From NCBI GenBank assembly GCA_013407085.1, contig JACCGJ010001885.1, forward strand, positions 62,001 to 126,000: 64,000 nt of DNA, given 5' to 3'. The translations under genes and the position numbers were made by a program. This stretch comes from Atriophallophorus winterbourni. Lineage: Eukaryota > Platyhelminthes > Trematoda > Plagiorchiida > Microphallidae. Numbering within the stretch: the first letter of the stretch is position 1; the number at the start of each line of letters is the position of its first letter. Below the pieces are notes generated by a model, which was not told where the DNA came from, did not search any database, and was given only the letters and a program-made list of their open reading frames with translations. Shown one piece after another: positions 22,880 through 33,370 of this stretch.

Positions 22880-23344
22880 ACAACGTGGAAAGAACGATAA
22901 TATCGCCGCCACAATCCGAAAATAACAAAAGAAGTAATAAATCACCCATCTGTTATCGTTCATGGTGCACCCAGTTCGAAGGCGGAAGAATCAAGTAAAC
23001 CACTGAAGCACAACTGTAGTGAATGGCGATTTTTACAAGAGATCTTAGGTCTGACTCTCATCATAACGACTAATGTTCTGTGCCTTAATACCATAAAAGA
23101 ATATCAATGGACACGTCCTTTTTAAATATCATTCCGCACAGACGAAATGAAAGATAGAATACTCGAGCTGTGGTACCGATGCCAAAATGGACACCTGAAC
23201 CTCGTATGAAGCTCACGAACGCTAATTCTACTTTATTGATTTTACCTTCCGAGTAAAACTCATGAGCCCGAAATAAAAAAGCCAGGAGCCGTCAACCACT
23301 GCGAATCCACCACAGTATGTTCTTTGTCAGCCTTTAAGATCTTC
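22880..23344. other. No gene recognised
   Basis: Stop-rich spacer before a CR1-like fragment. Nothing further was recognised. Confidence 0.5.
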
Positions 23345-24010
23345 ATCATGCTGTTACCAATGCTTAGGGCTTTCCGGGCACGTTTACTGAACTTTAGTCA
23401 TGTGAAACCTCGGCCTCTTGAGATTTTATTGTAGTGGCAGAAACCTGGTTGAGTAATTTCATACTCAGTATCCGAAATATGGCGATTTACAGAAGAGATT
23501 TAGCAAGGAATGATGGCGGTGTCCTGCTCTACCTACATGAAGGCATGAACTGTACTATACTCCTCTTTCCTGAGCTAGATATATTATTTGAATGGTTTTA
23601 CCTTATTGACTTTCACAATTATCGTCGGCGCCTCTTAGCATTGATTTATTACCTCTTTCTTCGTCAACTCGTTGACTGTTGTATATAATGAAATACGTTA
23701 AATATTGAAGCCTCCCTGCTCAGTTTTACTCGTGCTCGGTAATTTAAACGTATCGGCACTAGCTACAAACAATACCAGTGCTAATTCTTTGAAAACCTTT
23801 CTTCAGAAAATAATAACTTGCACGCTGCTCTAGAACCATTACGACAACCAACGCGATTTCAATCAAAACACACATTTGCTGGACACCAGATTGAACAGAA
23901 GCAAAAGCATAGCTTGTTGAACTGGTGTAAATGCACATTTTCTGTCTGTACTTTGCAATTATGAACTCAATGACACAATACGAAACCATTCATGCTTTAA
24001 AAATAACAAG
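23345..24010 (+). mobile_element. CR1-like endonuclease fragment
   Basis: The frame at 23434-23688 contains VAETWLSNFI, YRRDLARNDGGVLLYLHE, which are endonuclease blocks (TETWL and GGV). A second frame (about 23725-23990) contains VLGNLNV, the GDFN-like block, and HLLD. The SDH block is degraded. No RT follows, so the copy is truncated at both ends. It lies immediately upstream of the phosphoribosyltransferase gene. Confidence 0.65.
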
Positions 24011-24360
24011 ATGCTTAGATAAACTAATATAGTTTTACGTAATATAAATCTTTAACAATACTTTGTTATTTGTTCCACGATCCGACCCGATGTACATTTT
24101 TGTGGGTCTTGCAGAGTGCATATATCCAAATCCAGGAAATGGCTCGGAAAGTCAACGACTACACGCGTAATCGAGATACTGTCAGGCTGCACATGTCTTC
24201 AACTGATAAAAAAATCGCCGAACATAATCTTCCCATCAACATATTCACCTCAAATTTAATTTGGAATCAATGTTAATTTAATCCGTTATTTTATTTAGTA
24301 GGATTTGTTTTTATGCGTATTATTATGCAAATTTGATTGATTCATCATTCGAATCATAAG

Positions 24361-24380
24361 TATATATATATATATATATT
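24361..24380. repeat. (TA)n microsatellite
   Basis: About ten TA units in a row, located some 80 bp upstream of the first coding exon of the phosphoribosyltransferase gene. The TA-rich tract could include a promoter TATA element, but nothing shows this. Confidence 0.7.
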
Positions 24381-24460
24381 TATATTCGTATGCTTTTCCT
24401 TATATGTATATGTTTATCTATTTTTGCAGTTAATTCTTCCTAATTTCTCTCTATCCGATC

Positions 24461-27400
24461 ATGTGCGATTCAACTGACGAATATGTCCGTGTACGTGGTG
24501 TTTCTTGACTGAAATTTTAGATTGATGACGACTACAAACCGCTTCCGTTGGAACATTTTGATGTTACTCCCGCTTACAATGGGTGCTTATCACATATCAT
24601 GCTCCTAGAGGGTGCTATCCGTTCTAGGTAATTACTATGAAGTTCCCTCATCTCATTAGAGTTAAACAATTAGCCACAAAGATCTTAGAAAATTATGAGC
24701 ACAATACTAATCGCCCGTTGATACTTTTATGTGTAGTCAAGGGTGCCTTCCGATTTTTGATGGATCTTTTCCCGGAAATGATGAATATTATACTGGTGAA
24801 AAAGTCGCAATTGCAGTTACAACTTCATTTTGTGCGAGTTCAAAGCTATGTGGTACGCTCCTCATTCTCTTAATTTCGAGAACGATGCTTCTGTCAGAGA
24901 GCCTGTGATTACAGGTCTTCACGATAAGGAAGAATTCCGGGATAAGGTATATGGGAAACTTAATTATTAACGTTTGCAGGACATTCTCATTGTTGAAGAT
25001 ATGGTGGATACTGGGAGAACCTTACAAGCCCTCGTTGATCAAATAACCGAATTATCTCCTTATCGCGTTCGTGTCGTGACGTGAGTTCATATTACATAAC
25101 ATTATACGTCGATTTAACAATAAATTTTATTGGCTATTTATCCATCTGGTTCTTCTAACTATTACATTTTTTCAACAATAATACAAAGGAAATTGTTTTA
25201 GTAAGAAACTGCTATGCTTCCACGGCATTTTCTTATCAATTCAACGCACGTAACCTCCACAACTGGCGTATCTACTTACGTTTTGCGATTGATTCCACGG
25301 GTGGGCTATTTTCCACCATACATTTATTGATCAAAGTTAGATGGCTATCTGGTCAACTTTGTAACTCCGGTCATTGCAGGTAGTGCGCAGTATCAAGGCA
25401 TATAGCTCATGAGTTACAATTTCCAACAATGTATCTAGTTGACCAATTGGTAAGTTTTTAGAAGATGGCGTTTCATGAGCGCTACTTTTGGTACAAAAAT
25501 GTTATCAAATCATTACAGTTATGACCTAACAAGCTGCAGATAACCAGCTATTGCATGCGAGAGTGGCAGCGTTATATATTTGATCAGTATATTAAATTCC
25601 CATAATTACCCCTAGGCACGAATGGTGGCACACTTATAATGATTATCTGATACAACTCACTCTCACACAGTAAAATAGAGTTGATCGCTGCTTTTTAATC
25701 TTATATTCTCTCAAAATATTGGGCATTAGTTCAGTAGACATCGCTTTTGCTCTACACAAGTTTCAAATCAGTGTGAGCTGTATATAAAAAGAAAAAAAGA
25801 GAAAATGTGACTGTCCTTTAAACTGTTTGCGCATGTTCATCGCTTGTTTGATACAGGATAAATCCAAACGATTCAAACATTTAATGCATCAGACAATTAA
25901 AATCTACGTATTGTGACCTTTAAACTTTGCTACATCTTTCGAGCGATAAAAAACAGTTACTAGCCAAAATGTCAGTTTTCATTCAATAAGCTGTAACATT
26001 TAATTGCGTGTGGGCATTACAAATGAGATTAAGAAATCACTCGATTATGCTAGATCAATTGACTATACAGTCCACCTGAGGTACTCTAAAGACGGGTCTT
26101 AATCTATGTGCTTACTTAACGATGCTTCAATAGAATTTATGATAACTCTCGATACACTATGCGCTCAACTGAATCTTCGCTTATAATTTGTAGCAATGTG
26201 GGTCAAGAGCAAATACTTTCTGATTCATAAAATCAGTGAGGTCTATTCAAAGATTAAATTTATAATTTTAACTTGCAGATCTTTTGGATTACGACCGTAT
26301 TCTATTTAAAGGAAATTACTCAGTTAGCGTAAGCGTCGCTGCCGTAGTTATTGGCCTCCGGTTGATGTTGACCATGGATTTGCATCACAATCGCGTGATT
26401 GTTTTAATGTTCCACAGCTTTTCGAATGACTACAGTCTGATTCGGGAAAAACAATCTCTCCCGCAGCGCTCACAACGATAAGCAGAACTCGGTTGTATTG
26501 CATCAGTTGCAATCCGGCGGCGTGATCTGCGTTCAGCAGCCTAGAGCTATATCTGCTCCTCCCCAGTTTGCAGACGACGCTTTACACAATGTCTCCAATG
26601 TGAGCAGTCAAGAGCAAGTTCTTCCCAACTCGCCAAGTCAATGCCAAGAGCTTTCATATCTCTTTTGCAAACGTCTTTGTACAGCCAGTGCGGTCTGCAT
26701 AATGGTTGACTTCCAGACTTTAACTCATCATAGATTAGATCTTTCGAAATACGACCATTTTACATTCTGTATACGTGGCCAAGTCACCACAGGCGGCGCT
26801 GTCGTAATAGGGTGAACATGCTCTGTAGATCAGCTTTTGAAAGCACTTAATCATTAGTCAATCTGTCCATCCGCGATATGTCCAAGATACGACTGATGCT
26901 TCGTAGATGGGAAGCATTCAGCTTGCGTTCGTGTCTTGCGTGGGTGATCCAAGTTTTACTGCCGTACAGTAAAGCATTTAGTAAGCACGCGCTGTATACT
27001 ATCATCTTTATCTTTACAGTCAACTTGCGTTTACCCAAAACACGAGAGTTTAATCGGGACAAAATGACAGCTGCTCTGCCAATCCGCTTATCAATCTCCA
27101 TGTCTAGCAAGAGGTTATCCACAATCGTTGAACAAAAATATGTGAAATGATGTACTGGTTCAAGCTGACGGTTTCCCTCGACCAAGGACTTTGGTCTTGC
27201 TCATGCTGATTGTTAGTCCAAAGTCTCTAGGCATGCCGACGAAAAACAGTCCATTAGCGACTGGAGGTGTTTTTGGCAGTAAGCAATAATAGGTGCATGG
27301 TCGGCAAACAGCAGGTCTTGGATTAGCACATCCTGTACCTTGGTTTTGCTCTTAACCGGTTCAGGTTGTAAAGGTTGTCATCACTTCGCGTATGTAGGTA

Positions 27401-30076
27401 AATGCCTTCTGTTCTCGTCCTAAAAGCGTGCTTCAGAAGCAGAGCAAAGAAAATACCGAACAGCGTGGGAGCAAGAACATACACTTGTTTGACGCTTTGG
27501 CGAATTTCAAAGGATTCTGAGCTGAAACTGTTAAAATGGACGGAGCCCTTCATGCCTGAGTGGAAAGAAATAACCAGTTTGAGCAGTCTCGGAGGACAGC
27601 CTTTGAAAATCATTTTGAAAAGACCCTCCCTGCTGACGTAGTTCAATGCCTTCGTTAAATCAATAAAAACAGCTAATAATAACACGCTGTTCCAGACACG
27701 TTTCTTGAAGTTGTCTCAGGGAGAAGATCATGTCAACAGTTTATCTACCCCACATTGAGATAAGAAGTAAATTATATCAACTGAAACTTGTAGTCTGATC
27801 TGTAAGACTTTAGCAAACAATTTGCCTACAACATTCAAAAGGAAGATTCCTCCTTAATGGTTGCAGTTTCCTCTATCACCCTTTTTATTAAGCAGCGTGA
27901 TGATTTTTGTGTTTCACATCTCTTGTGAAACACACTCATCCTGAAAGCACTGAAAAAGTAAATTTTAAAGAAGCTGTAATAAAGCTGTTCTACAGCATTT
28001 GATGAGTTCAGGTGGAATTCCGTAGTCACCATGGGCCTTCCTATTCGCTAAAAGTTTGATTACCCTATTGAGCTCATTAAAAGTAGGGGGGGTATCTAGA
28101 CGTTCAATGGTTGGCAACCACTCAACATTTTCAAGTACACGCGGTAAAACCGTACTGTCCCTAGAGAGGAGAAGTGCTCTACTGTGTTTCCGTCTGCTGA
28201 GTTTTGTTGACAATCGGGTTACCAGATACAGACTTAATGGGAGCCGTTTTAAGTTTGTTTGGACCAATGACTCTCTTGATCCCATCATACATAGCGTGAA
28301 AATTTCTAGCATCCGCACCTTTTTGGATATTGAGACTATTTTCAGTCCAATAGTCATTTGCACATCGTCGTGCGATATCTTTTCGCGGGGACACCAGCCT
28401 GGAAGACGCGCTGCGCCTACTTTGGAAAGGTTACTAGTAAGTGTTTTTAACTGCCTATGCCATGTGATGGTTTGGCCACCCCGAGATTTACGCCAATCAG
28501 GATGTGGCGTCGCAAAAAGAATCTGTTTCGGAAGTCGATGGTCCGGCATCCGTAAAACGTGGCCCAACCAGCGTAACCTATGCAGGTTGATCTGCTTCTC
28601 TATATCAACATAACTACCAAACAACTTATTTCGGAGAGCATCGGTTATGGCGCAAAGTGAAGGTTGACCTCAACTTAATTTGGGCGCATGGAAAACGTCA
28701 ATCTCAGCAAGCTTTTCTACGCTCACAACTGTTTTTGTACCTTGAAAAAATTGACGCCTAATTTTGTACTTAAATCTTTCTACATTCCTCACGAGATAGC
28801 CATTGTAACGGCTTAAAAGCTCAACTTATTGCAATTTAAATTTGTCAGGTTTTTTCCTAAATACAGTTTATTTCTCATTCTTGATTTTTAGTTTACTTTT
28901 GAAACGCATTCCGACTGGCATCAAGTTTAAACCCGATTGTAAGTCACGAATAATTCACACTCAATTTTATTCCGTGCTCATTATTTAACCGAATTCGAAC
29001 TATTCAATACCAACCACACAAAACAACGGTCAACAACATTTGACTGTTTTCTGTCGTGCTCTGTTATTTGTTTTAATTGACCTGTTATCGCGCTACAAGA
29101 AGAGTGGGTGTAGGGGTGTGATTTTTATCCGATCCAATATAACGAATGCACTGCAAACAGTTCACTGTTAATTTCACACCTTAGGGATTTCGTTTACTAA
29201 AAGGCGCATAATTCCCATCATATTGCAGAAAGATTCGTTAAATATTTCATTTTCATGCAAATGTTTTTATTTTTAATTATTGTTATTGCTTGTGTTTATT
29301 TTTGTCAATTATTTCTCGGTTTTTCTTCTTTTATTTAGGACTTGTTAGATCTTTTTTATCTGTGTGTATTTGAGTGTTTCCCTTCTCAGACAACTGAAAG
29401 CAATCAGTACAATTTTTATTTTGGCAAGCATTATTATCATTATATTTCCAAAAGTCCTTGCCACGGTCTGCTTTCGCAGGTTACATGAAATTTATCATAT
29501 TTTGCCCAAACACTTTCATGCGGGGATTCTTCAGTCATTCTAAATGTAGTTGACAATATCCGTTTTCACAGTTCGTCAAACCTCCTGATGCTTGTTTTTT
29601 TTCTAATTAAACTAGTTATCACATTGTGATGTAATCCTTGGTTACTCGAATAGATTCAATTATCTCGGTCATGTATTTTAGCAATGAATTTTCAATTTAG
29701 TCATAGGTTATGAAATACCAAACGAATTCGTTGTGGGCTATGGAATGGATTACAATGAATATTTTCGTGACCTCCAAGTGAGCGAATTTGTATATTTTGT
29801 TATTTTTATGGAAGAACCAGTATCACCGAAAGTTCATCTCTGTGTTTACGTAAAATCTTTCATTACAATTGATCTCGCTCAGAAGGATCAGTAATTTTAA
29901 AAAGCAAATTCTGTTTTGTATTGAGAAGAAGCTTGCTTGTTGATCGTTCGATCAGCTTTTATTTAATCTTTTGTTTCTGACAGAGGAGTTTCGCCAGCCC
30001 ATGGTCGATGGTCAGAACAAGGGACATGGCTAAGCTGCGTGAAACCATTGTTAAAAAGGCTGGCCAGCCTGTTTAA
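24461..30076 (+). CDS. HPRT1: Hypoxanthine-guanine phosphoribosyltransferase, eight exons
   Basis: Exons: 24461-24490, 24521-24627, 24660-24852, 24881-24946, 24980-25080, 28892-28938, 29701-29777 and 29984-30076; phases match at every GT-AG junction and give 237 residues. The enzyme transfers hypoxanthine or guanine onto PRPP to make IMP or GMP (cytosolic purine salvage, essential in parasitic flukes that lack de novo synthesis). Visible motifs: LLCVVKG pyrophosphate loop (68-74), [10 protein letters not shown] (103-112), PRPP-binding [13 protein letters not shown] (134-146, with acidic E138, D139 and base D142), [20 protein letters not shown] (177-196) and DYNEYFRDL (198-206). The start is the first ATG after a TTTTTGCAG acceptor. 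The fourth-last intron is 3.8 kb and holds RTE debris. The last exon is odd: the usual HxCVI ending is absent. Best alternative: a paralogue or a gene with an unrecognised true last exon. Exons 1-7 are strong; exon 8 is moderate. Confidence 0.9.
26490..28394 (-). mobile_element. RTE-like retrotransposon: linker, RT and C-terminal tail, decayed
   Basis: On the - strand: linker with [11 protein letters not shown] (28394-28180), RT fingers with [20 protein letters not shown] and [16 protein letters not shown] (to 27965), palm with [19 protein letters not shown] and [19 protein letters not shown] (27685-27323), and C-terminal part with [39 protein letters not shown] and [11 protein letters not shown] (27185-26847), ending in a decayed tail near 26500. 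The catalytic YADD/FADD block is not intact. It sits antisense in the HGPRT intron. Frameshifts and stops abound. Confidence 0.75.
28395..28690 (-). mobile_element. C-terminal tail of a second RTE-like element abutting the first
   Basis: A frame reading [20 protein letters not shown] and then [20 protein letters not shown] is the extreme C-terminus of an RTE-like RT of a different subfamily. It ends about 10 codons before the linker of the element at 26490-28394, in the same orientation. The pair is a head-to-tail junction of two different copies. Confidence 0.65.
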
Positions 30077-30079
30077 TTA

Positions 30080-30479
30080 CATCAGCACACATGCACACTC
30101 GGATGAGCATGGACTTTTCCGCTACACACGCCGCACTACAGGTTTCATGTGGTTTGCACTCACCAGGAAGGGTTAGGATACCGTTGCGATAAAATCGTGG
30201 TGCAATTGTAGACAGTGTGTGATAATTGAATACACTGTTAAATCAGGCTGGGACATGCTGCTAATTACACCCACAATGCCACTAGTGTTCGTGTGATTGA
30301 ACATTTTGACTCTGACAGCCTTATTCAATATTAACTTGAAAATTTAGGCTTTGATAATATGTTTCTATACTGTTTTATATGGTGCGGATGTGAACGTAAT
30401 GTCTAGCTGAAGAATTCAAGCTGCATGGAGCTGGCCATGTGGCGTCTAAATACGGATATTGTGACTAAGTTATATTTCA
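30080..30479. other. Sequence downstream of HGPRT, no gene recognised
   Basis: Presumed 3' untranslated and flanking sequence. No canonical AATAAA was found in the first 200 bases. No element was recognised. Confidence 0.4.
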
Positions 30480-30966
30480 TCCACCTCGGGAACAAGACCA
30501 GGAGCATTTGTCGAAGATAGGTGTTATCACGCCGGACTTCCAATCTTTTGGTACCACTCCCTTAAACAACGACTAGTTAAACAGGCTGGAAAGCGGTTCA
30601 CAAAGCTGACGGTGACAGAACCTGAGCACATCCGGTGTGATGCCATCCTCTCCTGGGGATTTTCTTACATTTAGTTTGAGCAAATGACTTGCGACAATCA
30701 CTGGATTTATCGAAATATGGCACAATGTTTCGATTCCTGTTTCGATTGAATACTCAGAACGTTCCACTAAAAGCTTTGGCACGAACACATTAGAGTAGTA
30801 AATTGCCAGAGCATTTGCGGTTTTCAACGCTATTTCAGTGAGTTTTTCACCATTCTGGATGGGAAAAATATCTCGTTTGACCTTTGCTTTCAAGTTCATG
30901 ATTTTGTATAGTAATTTAGGGTTGCATTCCATTTTTGACATTCCTTATCCTCTTGAATAAGTGCAG

Positions 30967-31596
30967 TCACTTTGTTGCGTAACATACGGAAATGTTGCCA
31001 AGAAGTAGAAGTATTGTTGGCTTTATGCTGCACTCATGCTTCAGTGCTATCCACTTTTTTGTTCTGCTGCGGTTACCAAAACGAAGTTCATGTACGCACC
31101 TTTTCTGAACGATCTGCGAGTTCTCGTCTATCTTCAGTTTCAGAAAACCCACAAGTTCGTTCCATTGCGAGTCGGGGCTTATGTTGTCCGTCTGATAATT
31201 CAGAATCTGCATGAGCGATTCACTCTGGGCTAATTTATCTACCCGTCGAACCATCCCATTAGGAGCAAGCGATTGCTGAGTACTGCAAACATAGTCGAAC
31301 ACAATCACTGAATGGTCACTAAGACCTAGCGGAGCTTGCAATCCGATCGCTTCGACAGATTGTTCTTCCGAAGTTAACAACAAATCCAAGACGGAAGGGC
31401 GGTCAGAACCTTTTCGCCGACTACATTCGTGAACATGGTTGTATAAAGGGACTGAATCTAGTACCTCTCTAAATCGGTATTCTAGCGTTTGTGGGGAGTG
31501 AATGTCTCTGGGATAAATGGTAGGCAGGTTAAAATCGCCCATAATAAGTATTGTTGCTTGTTGAGCGCGAGTCAAGCGCTGAAGCACTTGGATCAA
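30967..31596 (-). pseudogene. CR1-like endonuclease domain with intact catalytic blocks
   Basis: A 209-residue frame with GDFNLP (metal-binding), LDLLLTSEE, and LGLSDHSVI (catalytic SDH). The first third of the domain is in another frame beyond 31600. These residues nick target DNA in CR1 elements. The frame continues into linker sequence before a stop at 30967. Confidence 0.7.
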
Positions 31597-32699
31597 CCTT
31601 TCGTTGTACGATTACGTAGATGAAGGAGACCGATAGACCACACCAATCATGGAAGCTTTACCAGACATCAGCGTTGAAGAACACAAAATTAAATCCTCGA
31701 GGGTGAATTCTGTTTTTTAATTGGAGGCATTGTATTCGATTATGACAATAAAGAGCAACACCACCTCTCTCTCTCTCGATCGTTCCTTATCAAATTCATA
31801 TTTGAAATGAAAATCTCTGTTTCAATCAATTGGGAAGTATACCATGGCGATAATGTCGAGTGAGTAGTGCGAGCACATCTCGGTAAAGTCCACTAATCTG
31901 TTCGAAAAGGCTTTGCGCATTTGTATATAAACATCTTATAAATTTTGTAGTGTTAAAATCATGAAAGGTTATCAATGGGCTGACATGGTTAGACTCGAAA
32001 TGCTTACGTTTTTTGGAGCTGTCGCATGATATTCAGTTTGAGCCGCATCGCTAAGCGTTGGTGGGTGGGTACTATCCGTCTGCTTACTTCCGGCTATTAT
32101 CCTGGGCAAGTTCAACTTGACGTTTTGGGTAGGTTCCTTCTATTAGCTTTTCATTCACGTTTTATACCTTCGGTCATTTTGGTTGCGAAGAAGGCTAGCT
32201 TTAAAGGGCTAGTTGCCCTTTATAATTGGCAGACCGCGTTATCCTAAGAGCATCCACAAGTATGGCTTTTTTAATACCGATTGTTTCGGATAGGTATTTC
32301 CACTGTTTGTGATCATGCTCAAACTTTTCTTGAGAAAGTACGTCAGCAGCATCTTCCGGAACGCCTAGAACTACAATACTTTGATTATTTTCTTCTCGAG
32401 ATTTCTTCGACGACTTTTGCTTCCAACATGGTATATCTGCATGGATACGACATGTAGACCCTGGAACACTTCTAAGAAGGTATGCATTTAAGAGTACGTT
32501 TTCTACGTCCTCGGCAGATTGTAGCTGCGAGGATCATCTTTGTGAAGAGAATTCAGGTGGCGCTTCAGACGAACAATCGATGAGGGAGTAACTGCGGCCA
32601 GTCTCGTCGGATTATAAAGTTTATACCATTCAACTAAGTTGTTTTTGCTTAGATTCGAACGGCGTTTCCCGTGACTCGGTCACGTTGGTACATATAATA

Positions 32700-33370
32700 C
32701 TAAGGTTTATACCCGCGGATTTTGGTGTATAATTTGAGTTGATAAATGGTTTTGCTGAGTCCTTTCTTGCTTCCGTTAAGTTGAAGATTCACTGATCCCG
32801 GCGAACACTTACTCGTTTTAGTTACCATCTGCGCACTGGGCAAATGTTGGCCTGTTCGTGTATGATGGATTGTCTATTGGCTCTTTTGCAGTAACCTCTA
32901 AGTCGGGCAACAATGGTACCTTTATGAAGTTTTTTATAAGTTCATTCAGCTTTTGTATACTGGATTCCAGTCGATTTAGACGCGTCTCAATTTTATTCTC
33001 AAAGGGTTTTCGCCACCGATCATGATGCTGTTGATTTGGCCATACAAAGATGGCAAACAGAACAAGCTCCTGGACAATTATCTCCATTAATAATCGCTAC
33101 CATATCCGAGGTCAGCAATTTGTCGCATTTTGCATGCAATTTCTACAAACAAGCGTAACGCATGACAGATTTCGCCTTAGGACTTACCGACTTTTGGCAA
33201 ACCGTACACATGCAACCCGGTGCGCTTTGTTTTCTTTTCGGGATCATCCAGTCAGTGTTGTAAGCAGCACTGTTTAATGGTGAGCACGCAAGCAGTAGTT
33301 CTGTCGATCGATCGATTATGAATATCGTGAGTGCGAATAAAGCGGTGTTCACGAATAAGATCAAAATCAC
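32700..33370 (-). pseudogene. CR1-like ORF1 remnant with PHD-like finger and coiled coil
   Basis: Two frames together hold CTVCQKS, HAKCDKLLT, CSVCHLC pairs, followed by FENKIETRLNRLESSIQKL, a heptad-like coiled coil. The arrangement is like the ORF1 remnant at 6052-6450 but the sequence is not close. One stop separates the halves of the finger. Confidence 0.5.

Larger units (their letters stand above)
25081..28891 (+). other. Long HGPRT intron
   Basis: Begins GTGAGT and ends TTGATTTTTAG. It separates the PRPP-motif exon from the 47-nt exon 6. The first 1.4 kb is unremarkable AT-rich sequence; 26.5-28.7 kb is antisense RTE-type retrotransposon sequence. It is over 100 times longer than the four introns before it. 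Confidence 0.85.
30480..33370 (-). mobile_element. CR1-like retrotransposon, 5' portion (ORF1, endonuclease, RT start)
   Basis: On the - strand: ORF1-like pieces (33370-32700) with CTVCQKSV, HAKCDKL and CSVCHLC Cys/His pairs and a coiled-coil stretch; endonuclease (31860-31000) with ILIMGDFNLPTIY (intact GDFN), SVLDLLLTSEE and PLGLSDHSVIVFDY (intact SDH); then linker and RT fingers (30941-30480) with LLYKIMNLKAKVK and SPGEDGITPDVLRFC. It stops before the palm. The endonuclease is the best preserved in the window. Loss of the 3' half, not the 5' half, is unusual for this class. Confidence 0.75.

Noticed and set aside
24483..24497. Alternative HGPRT start at ATGTCC
   Set aside because: It would need an intron of only 23-26 nt. 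The upstream ATG at 24461 with a GTACGT donor gives a 30-nt intron, in line with the next three.
28056..28613. A 185-codon + strand frame in the HGPRT intron
   Set aside because: It is antisense to RTE-like RT and tail sequence with clear family motifs on the - strand.
29820..29895. Alternative last HGPRT exon with HLCVYVKS
   Set aside because: The frame resembles the usual HxCVI ending, but no AG acceptor in the right phase precedes it; the available acceptors give another frame or an early stop.
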